DNA from: Ideonella sp. | Lineage (GTDB): Bacteria; Pseudomonadota; Gammaproteobacteria; Burkholderiales; Burkholderiaceae_C | Length of the DNA stretch: 64,000 bases | Assembly: GCA_015075165.1 (NCBI GenBank) | Contig: JABTUY010000005.1 | Span: 400,714 to 464,713 of the forward strand | Direction of reading: 5' to 3' | Part shown: one piece after another, positions 18,506 through 26,810 of the stretch | Position numbering within the stretch: position 1 is the stretch's first letter | How the letters are laid out: every line of letters starts with the position of its first letter | Program-made: the position numbers and the translations under genes | The notes under the pieces: generated by a model | The model's database searches: none | What the model saw: the letters and a program-made list of their open reading frames with translations, nothing else | What the model was told of the DNA's origin: nothing

Positions 18506-19990
18506 ATGCAAGTACCGGTTCACCTGAGCGCTGAGGCGGCACGCACCCTGCAGGAGCAGCTCTTCGACGAGCTGGTGCGGCAGATCGAGGATGGCCGCCT
18601 GAAACCCGGCATGCAGATGCCGGCGACGCGGCAGTTGGCCGCCGACCTCGGCATCTCGCGCAACACGGTGTCGCTCGTCTACGAGAAGCTGTCGGCAGAG
18701 GGCTTCATCGAAGGCAAGCCGCCGCAAGGCACGTTCGTCACGGCTCTCGGGGCGCGGTCGCTGTTGTCACGCGGCGCGCCAGCGACCGGCCCGGCGCCGC
18801 GCCAGCCGGCGGGGCCGCGTACGCGAACGCCGTTTCCGGGGATCATGCATGCGCTGCATCCGCCACGCGTCGACGGCGAGCGCCGGCTGGAGTTCGACTT
18901 CTGGGTCGGTCGGCCCGATCCACGGTTGTTTCCTGCGCAGACCTGGCGCGGGCTGATCGAGCGGTCGCTCGCCGGCATGCAGCATGGCGACGGCAGCTAT
19001 GGCGAGCCGGCCGGTCTCGCGCCGCTGCGCAAGGCGGTGGCGAACCACGTCGGTGCCGCGCGCGGCATTGTCTGCTCTGCGGACGAAGTGGTCATCACCA
19101 ACGGCATCCAGGAGGGCATCAACATCGTTGCCCGCCTGCTGCTGCGTGGCGACGCATGCGTCGGCATGGAGCATCCGGGGTACGCCGGCGCGGCCAACGT
19201 GTTCGCCAGCTATGACGCGCAGCTGCTGCCGGTCTCCGTGGACGACGAGGGCGCGGTGCCCGGTGCACTGCCGGCCCGGTGCCGCCTGATGTACCTGACG
19301 CCGGCGCACCAGTACCCGAGCGGCGTGACGCTGTCGATGCAGCGCCGGCGCGAGTGGCTGCACTGGGCGGCGCAATGCGGTGGCTACCTGATCGAGGACG
19401 ACTACGACTGCGACTTCTACTACGACAGCGCCCCGCTGCCGGCGATGAAGGCGGGCGACAAGGCGGACCAGGTGATCTACCTGGGCACGTTCTCCAAGAG
19501 CCTGGCCGCAGGCATGCGCCTGGGCTACATGATCGTGCCGCGCGAGCTGCGCGATGAGGTGGCCACCGTCAAGGGCCTGCTGACCAACGGCTCGCCGTGG
19601 CTGGTGCAGACGTCGATGGCGGAGTTCATCGACAGTGGCGAGTTCGTGCACCACCTGCGGCGGCTGCGCCGGCATTACGCCGCGCGGCGCGACGCGCTGG
19701 CGCGTGCGCTCGCGCACGACCTCGGCACGGTACGGCTAACCGGCACGCACGCCGGTATGCACGTGCTGTGGCAGCCCGGGCCCGACCTGCCGCCGATCGC
19801 CGAGATCGAGCGGCGCGCGCGTGCGCAGGGCGTGGGCGTGTACGACCTGCGTCGCGGCAACGCCTGGGTCGAAGCCGATCGGCTCGAGCCGCGGTGGGAG
19901 CGATCGCTGCTGCTGGGCTATGCGGCGCTCGACGAGCAGGAAATCGCCGCCGGCATCGAGCGCCTGCTGCGGGCCCTTCGCCGCGGCTAG
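18506..19990 (+). CDS. MocR/PdxR-type regulator: GntR helix-turn-helix fused to aminotransferase domain
   Basis: A 494-residue fusion. Residues 10-80 form a GntR winged helix (LFDELVRQIEDGRLKPGMQM, then RQLAADLGISRNTVSLVYEK). Residues 125-490 form a fold-type I aminotransferase domain that binds pyridoxal phosphate. The PLP lysine is K331 in GTFSKSLAAGMRLGYM, with D299 in EDDYDCDF pairing with the ring nitrogen and Y270 in HQYPSG. Such proteins activate genes in response to PLP adducts or amines (PdxR, GabR, TauR). ATG 18506 (MQVPVHLSAE) is chosen over an upstream start at 18476. It precedes haoA by 181 bases on the same strand, so haoAB is a likely target. See findings for a hydroxylamine-sensing hypothesis. 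Confidence 0.9.
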   Translation: MQVPVHLSAEAARTLQEQLFDELVRQIEDGRLKPGMQMPATRQLAADLGISRNTVSLVYEKLSAEGFIEGKPPQGTFVTALGARSLLSRGAPATGPAPRQPAGPRTRTPFPGIMHALHPPRVDGERRLEFDFWVGRPDPRLFPAQTWRGLIERSLAGMQHGDGSYGEPAGLAPLRKAVANHVGAARGIVCSADEVVITNGIQEGINIVARLLLRGDACVGMEHPGYAGAANVFASYDAQLLPVSVDDEGAVPGALPARCRLMYLTPAHQYPSGVTLSMQRRREWLHWAAQCGGYLIEDDYDCDFYYDSAPLPAMKAGDKADQVIYLGTFSKSLAAGMRLGYMIVPRELRDEVATVKGLLTNGSPWLVQTSMAEFIDSGEFVHHLRRLRRHYAARRDALARALAHDLGTVRLTGTHAGMHVLWQPGPDLPPIAEIERRARAQGVGVYDLRRGNAWVEADRLEPRWERSLLLGYAALDEQEIAAGIERLLRALRRG

Positions 19991-20171
19991 AGCGCCGACC
20001 CGGGTCGCGCCGTCCGCGACAGCCATGGCGCCGTCTCCGATGGCTCCATCGTCCCGCTGCGGCATGGCCCTTGCGACGGCCGATCGCGGGGCCGACGATC
20101 CCGGCGTGAGCTGAGAAGTCGATCCACCGCGCGATGGCGCCAGCCTCGCGTGCACGCCACAGGGGACGAAG

Positions 20172-21938
20172 ATGCGAGGGATCCTGGTTCGAGCTCTGAC
20201 CGTCGCCACACTGATGACGGTGCTGGTCGTGACCGCGCACGCTCAGATCTGGGAGACCGTGCCCGACGAGCAGCTCAAGGCACTGAATCTCAGTCGCTCC
20301 GCCAAGCCCAAGGAGCTCTACGACGCGCTGGTGGCGCGCTACAAGAGCAACCTCAACAAGGGCAAGCTCGCCAAGTGGTGGGAGCCCACGTCGATGGACC
20401 AGTACTTCGCGCCGAGCCTTTTCTACAAGCCGCCTGAGCTGAACATCGAGACCACCCGCGAGCAGTGCGTGCAGTGCCACGAGGCGGTGACGCACGGCTG
20501 GGTCAAGTCGTGGCAGCGCAGCGTGCACGCCAACCTCGACCAGATCCGCGCGTTGCCGGCGAGCGATTCGCGCGCCTACAAGAAGACGATCATCGCCCAG
20601 GTCGAGCAGAACCTGCAGGCACAGGGCCTGCTGCGTCAGGGTACGCCGCTGAAGGAGGTGGCCTGCATCGATTGCCACATGGGCGTCGGCAAGACGAGCG
20701 GCAATCACGCGCGCGATCTGCACCTGCCCAGCCGCGCCGACTGCGGCAGCTGCCACATCAAGCAGTTCGCCGAGGCCGAGTCCGAGCGCGATACGCAGGT
20801 GTGGCCACAGAAGCAGTGGGAGCAGGGCCATCCGTCGCACGCGGTGGACTACACGGCCAACGTCGAGACGGCCACCTGGGCCGCGCTGCAGCAGCGCGAG
20901 GTCGCGGCCGGCTGCACGATGTGCCACTACAACCAGACCAAGTGCGACGGCTGCCATACGCGGCACGAGTTCTCGACCGTCGAGGCACGCAAGCCGGAGG
21001 CCTGCTCCACCTGCCACAACGGCGTCGATCACAACGAGTACGAGCAGTACCTGCTGTCCAAGCACGGCACGGCCTACCAGGCGCACGGCGCCAAGTGGGA
21101 CTGGAACGCGCAGTTGGCCGATGCGTTCGCCAAGGGCGGGCAGGGCGCGCCCACCTGCCAGACCTGCCACATGGAATACAAGGGCAAGTACAGCCACAAC
21201 GTGACACGCAAGGTGCGCTGGGGCTTCCTGCCGTTCAAGAGCATCGTCGACAACATCGACCACCCGTGGTTCGCCGAGCGCAAGGAGGCCTGGACCCAGA
21301 CCTGTTCGCAGTGCCACAGCCCGCGCTTCGCGACCCGCTATCTCGACATGGTCGACTCCGGCATCAAGGAGGGAGTCAAGCTGGTCGAGGACACGCGCAA
21401 GGTGGTGCAGAAGCTCTACGACGACAAGCTGCTGGTCGGCCAGAAGACCAACCGGCCTGCGCTGCAGGAACCGGAGAAGGACGAACCCGGCGCGTTCAAC
21501 TCGTTCTTCTTCAGCAAGGGCAACACTTCGACCGTGGTCGATCGCACGTTCGCCGAGATGTGGGAGCAGCACATCGCGCGCTACATGAAGGGTCTGCAGC
21601 ACGTCAATCCGGGCGGCTGGACCTACTCGCACGGCTGGTCCGACCTGATCAAGGACCAGACGATCATCAACGAGCACGACACGCTGTTGCGCGAGAAGGC
21701 GCAGACCGAGCAACGCCTGCAGAAGCTCGAAGCCGGGTCGCGCCGCACCTCGTGGTTCAACTACGGCAGCGAGTCGACCACGGCCGGCGCGCAGCGCTGG
21801 TTGTCCGAGCGGCCGCTGCTGGCCACCGGAGGTTTGGCGCTAGCGGGCGGCGGGCTGCTGCTCGGTGCGGCGGGCATCGGCCGACGTCGGCGCGACCCCG
21901 AGAACGAAGCAACGGATCGCGATGGCCGCTGCGACTGA
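20172..21938 (+). CDS. haoA: Octaheme hydroxylamine oxidoreductase (HAO)
   Basis: Periplasmic multiheme enzyme that oxidises hydroxylamine, to nitrite or NO, passing electrons to cytochromes c. The 588-residue product has a signal peptide (cleavage after AHA, residue 24) and eight CXXCH motifs at residues 99, 165, 191, 248, 258, 278, 329 and 378, matching HAO. Y485 in GGWTYSHGW sits where nitrifier HAO carries the tyrosine that crosslinks to heme P460; this equivalence is from memory of the family, not an alignment. Unlike soluble Nitrosomonas HAO the C-terminus has a hydrophobic segment (LLATGGLALAGGGLLLGAAG) followed by RRRR, suggesting a membrane anchor. haoB overlaps its end. No amoCAB or cytochrome c554 gene is visible nearby. 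Confidence 0.9.
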   Translation: MRGILVRALTVATLMTVLVVTAHAQIWETVPDEQLKALNLSRSAKPKELYDALVARYKSNLNKGKLAKWWEPTSMDQYFAPSLFYKPPELNIETTREQCVQCHEAVTHGWVKSWQRSVHANLDQIRALPASDSRAYKKTIIAQVEQNLQAQGLLRQGTPLKEVACIDCHMGVGKTSGNHARDLHLPSRADCGSCHIKQFAEAESERDTQVWPQKQWEQGHPSHAVDYTANVETATWAALQQREVAAGCTMCHYNQTKCDGCHTRHEFSTVEARKPEACSTCHNGVDHNEYEQYLLSKHGTAYQAHGAKWDWNAQLADAFAKGGQGAPTCQTCHMEYKGKYSHNVTRKVRWGFLPFKSIVDNIDHPWFAERKEAWTQTCSQCHSPRFATRYLDMVDSGIKEGVKLVEDTRKVVQKLYDDKLLVGQKTNRPALQEPEKDEPGAFNSFFFSKGNTSTVVDRTFAEMWEQHIARYMKGLQHVNPGGWTYSHGWSDLIKDQTIINEHDTLLREKAQTEQRLQKLEAGSRRTSWFNYGSESTTAGAQRWLSERPLLATGGLALAGGGLLLGAAGIGRRRRDPENEATDRDGRCD

Positions 21939-22923
21939 CGCGGGCGCTGCGCTGCCGGTGGCCGCGAGGCTGGCAACGCCGCCGCTGCGCGCACTGCTCG
22001 CCGCGCTCGGGCTTGTGCTGCTGGCTGTCGCGGCCTTCGTGGCTTGGCAGCACGCGAGCGTGCCGGCACCGTACCGCTACCAGGCGGCGCAGGCTCATGG
22101 GCACGAGCCCGTGCGGCGGGTGCAGGTGGTCGCGGCCGATGGCGACCAGGTGATCGCCGAAGCCGAAGTCGCAACCGACGCCAGCGGCCCGCTGCTGCTG
22201 GATTGGCACGCCAAGGTCGACGAACCGTTGCTGCACCTGGTGGTGCCCGCGGACGAAACGAGGGTACTGGCGGCGGTCGTGGCCCGCCATCGAGGGCCGG
22301 CAACGCCGGTGCTGGGCTGGTGGGATACCTCGCGCCAGTTGGCGCATTGGGGCGGCGGCGAGATGTACTTCGACCGCCATCTCGGCGTGCCGCTGTTCGT
22401 GCCGAAGGCCTGGGCCGGGCGGCGCGAGAAGATCTCGCAGGTCGAGCAGGCGTTCTGGGGCGGAGCGGCGGCGCCGCAGCAGCGCGCCGCGTTCGAGACT
22501 TTCGCGCGCGCGCTTGTCTCGCCCGAAGACGAGGGCGTGAAGCTGTTGCGTTCGCTGGTGCCGGGCCGCAAGGCGCTGCTCGTGCTCCACCTGCGCGACG
22601 TGATCGCGCTCGGGGAGATGTTCCCGGCCAAGCTCGGCGTTTCGTTCCAGGACTTTGCCGACCCGGGCGATGTGCACCGCTCGGTGCGCGGCGTGCAAGG
22701 GTGGCTGCGCGAGGGGTCGCATGCCGCCTACAGCGTGACCAAACTGCCGGGCAATCTGCTGCGTGCAGTGGCGCTGCGCGACGAGGCCAGCGCCGACACG
22801 CTGATCGCGCGGCTGCTGCCCTTCATTGGCAACCGGCAGGACGATGTACGAGGGCTGACGCTGGTGTACCGAACCGGCGGCTACTCGGTGTTCGAGCTGG
22901 CGCCGGCTGATCCCGGGCCGTGA
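21922..22923 (+). CDS. haoB: HaoB-like protein, partner of hydroxylamine oxidoreductase
   Basis: A 333-residue protein of the HaoB type, found directly after haoA in ammonia oxidisers and some methanotrophs; its exact role is unknown. One transmembrane segment lies near the N-terminus (LLAALGLVLLAVAAFVAW), followed by a large periplasmic domain. Blocks such as TPVLGWWDTSRQLAHWGGGE and HLRDVIALGEMFP are typical. ATG 21922 lies 17 bases inside haoA, so the two are translationally coupled. The identification rests on position plus overall similarity and is less certain than for haoA. Confidence 0.75.
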   Translation: MAAATDAGAALPVAARLATPPLRALLAALGLVLLAVAAFVAWQHASVPAPYRYQAAQAHGHEPVRRVQVVAADGDQVIAEAEVATDASGPLLLDWHAKVDEPLLHLVVPADETRVLAAVVARHRGPATPVLGWWDTSRQLAHWGGGEMYFDRHLGVPLFVPKAWAGRREKISQVEQAFWGGAAAPQQRAAFETFARALVSPEDEGVKLLRSLVPGRKALLVLHLRDVIALGEMFPAKLGVSFQDFADPGDVHRSVRGVQGWLREGSHAAYSVTKLPGNLLRAVALRDEASADTLIARLLPFIGNRQDDVRGLTLVYRTGGYSVFELAPADPGP

Positions 22924-22947
22924 GCGGCTCCGGCGGGCGGAGCGCGC

Positions 22948-23874
22948 TCACGTCATCGCGGCCGTCGCGCCGGCCTCGTCCGCCGCCTCGGCCTCGAGCT
23001 GCGTGCGCAGCTCGCGCTCGAGCAGCTCGAGCGCGCGGCCGCGGTGGCGATTCAGCCGCGTGACCATGCGCGGGCCGAACGCGTAGCGGTTGCCGTTGGC
23101 GTAGTCCACCGCCTGCAGCCGGCCGTCGCGCATCTCGTCGCGGATCAGGTGGGTGGGCAGCCAGCCGTAGCCCAGGCCCATCGCGATCGCGCGCTTCTTG
23201 GTCTCGAAGTCGCTCAGGTACAGCGCACGGTTGCCGTCGGCGGCCACCAGGTCGTCGGAGGTGCCGATCTGCGCCCGCGAATCCTGGATCGTGATCTTCA
23301 CGAACTCGCGCAGGTCGACGCTGCTGACGTTGCGCCGCCCCGCCAGCGCATGCCCGGGCGCCACGCACAGCACGAAGGCGATCTCGGGCAGCAGCGCGAC
23401 GCGGTAGTGGGCCTCCTCGTCGATCTCGCGCGCGATCATCAGGTCGGCGTCGTCGTCCTCGAACGCCGCCTGCACGCCGCGCAGAAACTCCAGCTTCAGC
23501 CGCACCCGGGTCGGTGCGCCTTGCTCGGTCAGCGTGCGCAGCGCGCGCATCACCGGCGCCATCGGCAGCGCGCCGTCGACCACCACCTGCAGGTACGGCT
23601 CCCAGTCCTGGTTGAGGTTGCGCGCGATCGAGCGGATGCGCGCCGCGTGGTGCAGCAGCTGGCGGCCCTCTTCGAGCACCATCACGCCGGCCGGCGTCAG
23701 CTCGGCGCGGTAGCCGTCGCGGTTGAAGATCTCGACGCCGAGCTGCTCCTCGAGCTTGCGGATCTTGTAGCTCACCGCCGCCTGGGTCTTGTTCAGGCTG
23801 ACGGCGGCCTTGGTGAAGCTGCCCTGCGCCAGGATCGCTTCGAGGATTTCCAATGCACCGAGGTCGACGATCAT
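22948..23874 (-). CDS. LysR family regulator
   Basis: A 308-residue regulator with winged helix LEILEAILAQGSFTKAAVSL then NKTQAAVSYKIRKLEE and a standard effector domain. ATG 23874 (MIVDLGALEIL) fits the family; the frame is open to 23913. It is convergent with haoB (24 bases between stops) and divergent from a binding-protein gene at 24006, so control of that gene is more likely than control of haoAB. Confidence 0.88.
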   Translation of the reverse strand: MIVDLGALEILEAILAQGSFTKAAVSLNKTQAAVSYKIRKLEEQLGVEIFNRDGYRAELTPAGVMVLEEGRQLLHHAARIRSIARNLNQDWEPYLQVVVDGALPMAPVMRALRTLTEQGAPTRVRLKLEFLRGVQAAFEDDDADLMIAREIDEEAHYRVALLPEIAFVLCVAPGHALAGRRNVSSVDLREFVKITIQDSRAQIGTSDDLVAADGNRALYLSDFETKKRAIAMGLGYGWLPTHLIRDEMRDGRLQAVDYANGNRYAFGPRMVTRLNRHRGRALELLERELRTQLEAEAADEAGATAAMT

Positions 23875-24005
23875 GGCGCCACGTTCATTAAGCGGCTCGA
23901 TGTTGCCCAGCAATATTTTGCGCTTTCTTCGCTGTCGCCCCGCGGCTAGCCTTGCGTGCCGCCGGCACGACGCCGTGCGCGGCGCGCAGCGAGGAGACCC
24001 GCACC

Positions 24006-25076
24006 ATGACCCTGAAGCACACCCCGAACCGGCTGCGCCGGCGCACCCTCGGCGTGGCCGGCGCCGCGCTGGCCATGCCCGCGCTGTGGCTGGGCGCGCG
24101 CGCGGCCGAGAAGCTGCTGGTGCGCACGCCCGGCGGCAGCTACGACGAGAAGCGCCAGCACACGGTGTACGAGCCGTTCCGCAAAGAGACCGGCATCGAG
24201 GTCGTGCCGGTGCCCAGCAGCGCCGGCAAGCTGGTGGCGATGTTCAAGGCCGGTCGCCCCGATCTCGACGTGATCGAGACCGGCCCCGACATCCTCTGGC
24301 TGCTCGAAGACGCCGGCGCGCTGGCGCCGATCCCGTACAACGAGTTCAAGTTCACCAATCCCGACGACATCGAGGCGTTCGCGCGCACGCGCTTCCACGT
24401 CGGCATGACGTCGTACAGCGACGTGCTGGGCTACAACACCAAGGCCTACAGCGCCGACAAGGTGCCGCGCAGCTGGGCCGAGTTCTGGGACGCCAAGGCG
24501 TTTCCCGGCCCGCGCGGCATGGCCGACATGCAAAGCGGCGTGCCGAACCTCGAGTTCGCGCTGCTGGCCGACGGCGTGGCGCCCGACAAGCTCTACCCGA
24601 TCGATGTCGACCGTGCGTTCAAGTCGCTGTCGCGCGTGCGGCCTGCGGTGGTCAAGTTCTGGGATTCCGGCGCGCTGTCGGTGCAGCTGCTGGCCGATGG
24701 CGAGACCGTGCTCAGCACGATCTGGAGCAGCCGCGCGCAGGGCGCACGCGACAAGGGCGCGCCGGTGGCGATCCAGTGGAACCAGAACCTGGTGAACCTC
24801 ACCTCCACCTCGATCGTCAAGAACTCGCGCAGCCCGGCGGCGGCGCGCCTGTTCGTCGACTACACGCTCAGCCCGGCGGTGCAGGAGCGCTGGCTCAACG
24901 CCAACCGCGAGTTCCCGATCAACCGCAAGGCCTATGCGGGCCTCGCGAAGGAGCTGCTCGACCCCGAAACCGGCAAGCCATGGACGGCCTCGCGCGGCAT
25001 CCCGAAAGATGCCCGCTGGTGGGCCGACAACCGGCAGCGCGTCAGCGAGAAGTGGGGCAAGTGGATCATCTCGTGA
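24006..25076 (+). CDS. ABC-type substrate-binding protein, paralogue of the one at 12961
   Basis: A 356-residue periplasmic receptor with a twin-arginine-like signal (RLRRRTLGVAGAALAMPALWL). It matches the receptor at 12961-14040 throughout: SYDEKRQHTVYEPFRKETGI, LGYNTKAY, SWAEFWDAKAFPGPRG, KFWDSGALSVQLL, IQWNQNLVNL, WWADNRQRVSEKWGKW. No permease or ATPase gene follows; instead an aldo/keto reductase starts within its stop. It may therefore share the membrane components encoded at 14049-16893, or act as a sensor. Regulated presumably by the divergent LysR. Confidence 0.85.
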   Translation: MTLKHTPNRLRRRTLGVAGAALAMPALWLGARAAEKLLVRTPGGSYDEKRQHTVYEPFRKETGIEVVPVPSSAGKLVAMFKAGRPDLDVIETGPDILWLLEDAGALAPIPYNEFKFTNPDDIEAFARTRFHVGMTSYSDVLGYNTKAYSADKVPRSWAEFWDAKAFPGPRGMADMQSGVPNLEFALLADGVAPDKLYPIDVDRAFKSLSRVRPAVVKFWDSGALSVQLLADGETVLSTIWSSRAQGARDKGAPVAIQWNQNLVNLTSTSIVKNSRSPAAARLFVDYTLSPAVQERWLNANREFPINRKAYAGLAKELLDPETGKPWTASRGIPKDARWWADNRQRVSEKWGKWIIS

Positions 25077-26149
25077 ACGGCAGCGACGGCAACCCTGGCA
25101 CGGCGGTGACGGTGCCGCACCGCGCGGTGGCCGGCGGCCCCGAGCTGCCGCTGCTGGCGCTGGGCTCCTGGTACACCTACGACCGCATGGATTTCGACGA
25201 GGTGGTCGCGATGCTGCGCCTCGCGGTCGACAGCGGCATCACGCTGTTCGACGTCGGCGTCTACGGCCGCTACCCGCAGCGCCACCCGCTGGGCAATCCG
25301 CGCTACGGCCGCACCTGGACCGACGTGGTGTTCGCCCATGCGATGCGCGTGGCCGGCATCGCGCGCGAGCGCTACATGACGGCCGAGAAGATCTGGATGT
25401 GGGCCTACCCGCGCTTGCGCCTCGAGCAGCAGCTCGACCATGCGCTGCTGCGGCTGGGCACCGACCACAGCGACTTCGTGATGCTCGGCGACATGGAAGA
25501 TGCGTTCGACCTCGGCGCGCTCGTCGAAGAGGTGGCGCAGCTGATCCGGCGCGGCAAGGCGCGCTGGTGGGGCGTGAACAACTGGTCGGCCGACGAGCTT
25601 GGCCGCGCGCACGCCTACGCGCTGGCGCACGGCCTGCCGCCGCCGAGCCTGGCGCAGCTGAAGTACAACCCGGCGCGGCGCACCAAGGCCGAGTCGGCGC
25701 TGTGGTGCGACTTTCTGGCGCGCAGCGGCGTGCGGCTGCAGGCCTCCGACATCTTCGAGAGCGGCTACTTCGCCGGCCGCACCGAGCTGACGCGCGGCGT
25801 CGCACGCGACGTCGGCGGCGTGCAGCCGCTGATCGCCGCCGCGTCGTCGCGCTTCAGCGCGGTGGCCGCGGGCATCGGCGCCACGCCGGCACAGCTGGCG
25901 CTGGCGTTCTGCCTGTGCCACCCCGAGATCGGCAACGTGCTGTTCGGCTGCACCTCGCGCGCGCAACTGCGCGAGAACCTCGGCGCGCTCGCACTGTGGC
26001 AGCGCGAGGGGCGTCGCCTGGTCGCGCTGGTCGAGGAGTTCTGGTTCGACCGCGACCGCGTTGACCCCGCGGCGTCGTGGTCGGCGCAGCCGGTCGAGCT
26101 GCCGCCGGTGGTCGGGCACGGGCACGGCGCGAGCGGCGCGCCGGCCTGA
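25073..26149 (+). CDS. Aldo/keto reductase family protein with altered catalytic tetrad
   Basis: A 358-residue (beta/alpha)8 protein of the AKR superfamily. The strand SGITLFDVGVYGRYP supplies the usual Asp and Tyr, and YMTAEKIWMW the usual Lys. The catalytic His normally found after the next strand is missing: the region reads FVMLGDMEDAFD. Later blocks RRGKARWWGVNNWSADEL and the C-terminal GCTSRAQLRENLGAL are typical. GTG 25073 overlaps the receptor stop as GTGA; GTG 25061 is an alternative. The missing His suggests reduced or different chemistry. Coupling to the receptor suggests it handles the imported compound. Confidence 0.8.
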   Translation: MNGSDGNPGTAVTVPHRAVAGGPELPLLALGSWYTYDRMDFDEVVAMLRLAVDSGITLFDVGVYGRYPQRHPLGNPRYGRTWTDVVFAHAMRVAGIARERYMTAEKIWMWAYPRLRLEQQLDHALLRLGTDHSDFVMLGDMEDAFDLGALVEEVAQLIRRGKARWWGVNNWSADELGRAHAYALAHGLPPPSLAQLKYNPARRTKAESALWCDFLARSGVRLQASDIFESGYFAGRTELTRGVARDVGGVQPLIAAASSRFSAVAAGIGATPAQLALAFCLCHPEIGNVLFGCTSRAQLRENLGALALWQREGRRLVALVEEFWFDRDRVDPAASWSAQPVELPPVVGHGHGASGAPA

Positions 26150-26160
26150 CACGCCCCGCT

Positions 26161-26240
26161 CGCGCGGCGCATCGGGCTGACTGGTGCCGCGCGCACGGCG
26201 CATCGGCTTGGCTGGTGTCGCGCGCACGGCGCTACGATGG
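26161..26240 (+). repeat. Three imperfect tandem units of about 30 bases
   Basis: Units begin at 26161, 26188 and 26219. The last two share CGCGCGCACGGCGC, and the first two share GGCGCATCGG and the ending CTGGTG. They fill the gap between the aldo/keto reductase and the Rid-family gene. The third unit runs into the region just before that gene's probable leader. Confidence 0.5.
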
Positions 26241-26312
26241 CCCGATCGGCAGCGCCGCCGCCGCGTCGATGCCGCCATGCCATCAGCCACCGATGCCCGA
26301 GGAGCTCTCGCC

Positions 26313-26726
26313 ATGCCGACACGCGCCATCAACCCCTGGACCTGGCAGGACCGGCTCGATTTCTCGCAGGCGATCGAGGTGGTCGGCGCCGAGGCGGTGG
26401 TCTATTGCGCCGGCCAGGTGTCGGTCGACGCCGATGGCCGGCCGCTGCACGCGGGCGACCTGCAGGCGCAGTTCCATTGCGCGCTCGACAACCTCGAGCG
26501 CGTGCTGGGTGGTGCCGGCCTCGCGCTCGGCGACGTGGTGCGGCTGAACTACTACGTGACCGACATCGCGGCCTTCCACGCCGCGTCGCCGATCGTCGGC
26601 GCGCGGCTGCAGGCGGCACGCTGCAAGCCGGCGTCGACGCTGCTGCGCGTGGCCGGCCTCGCGCTGCCCGAGCTGATGATCGAGATCGAGGCCACCGCGG
26701 TGCGCCTGCCGCGCGAGCTTGCCTGA
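26313..26726 (+). CDS. Rid (YjgF/YER057c/UK114) family protein lacking the RidA arginine
   Basis: A 137-residue chorismate-mutase-like fold protein. Family features are VVYCAGQVSVDADGRPL, LDNLERVLGGAGLALGDVVR and the terminal MIEIEATAVRLP. Archetypal RidA uses an arginine in PARSCVEV to deaminate 2-aminoacrylate; the corresponding stretch here is PASTLLRV, so that arginine is replaced. It therefore belongs to a Rid subgroup of uncertain activity. ATG 26313 is preceded by GAGGAG 11-16 bases upstream. Confidence 0.85.
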   Translation: MPTRAINPWTWQDRLDFSQAIEVVGAEAVVYCAGQVSVDADGRPLHAGDLQAQFHCALDNLERVLGGAGLALGDVVRLNYYVTDIAAFHAASPIVGARLQAARCKPASTLLRVAGLALPELMIEIEATAVRLPRELA

Positions 26727-26810
26727 TCGCAACCCGTCGCCGCGCTTGCCGTGCGATGCTGCGGCCGGCGCGGCGCGCGAGCGCCGCGGCCGATGGCGGG
26801 AGCCCTGACG

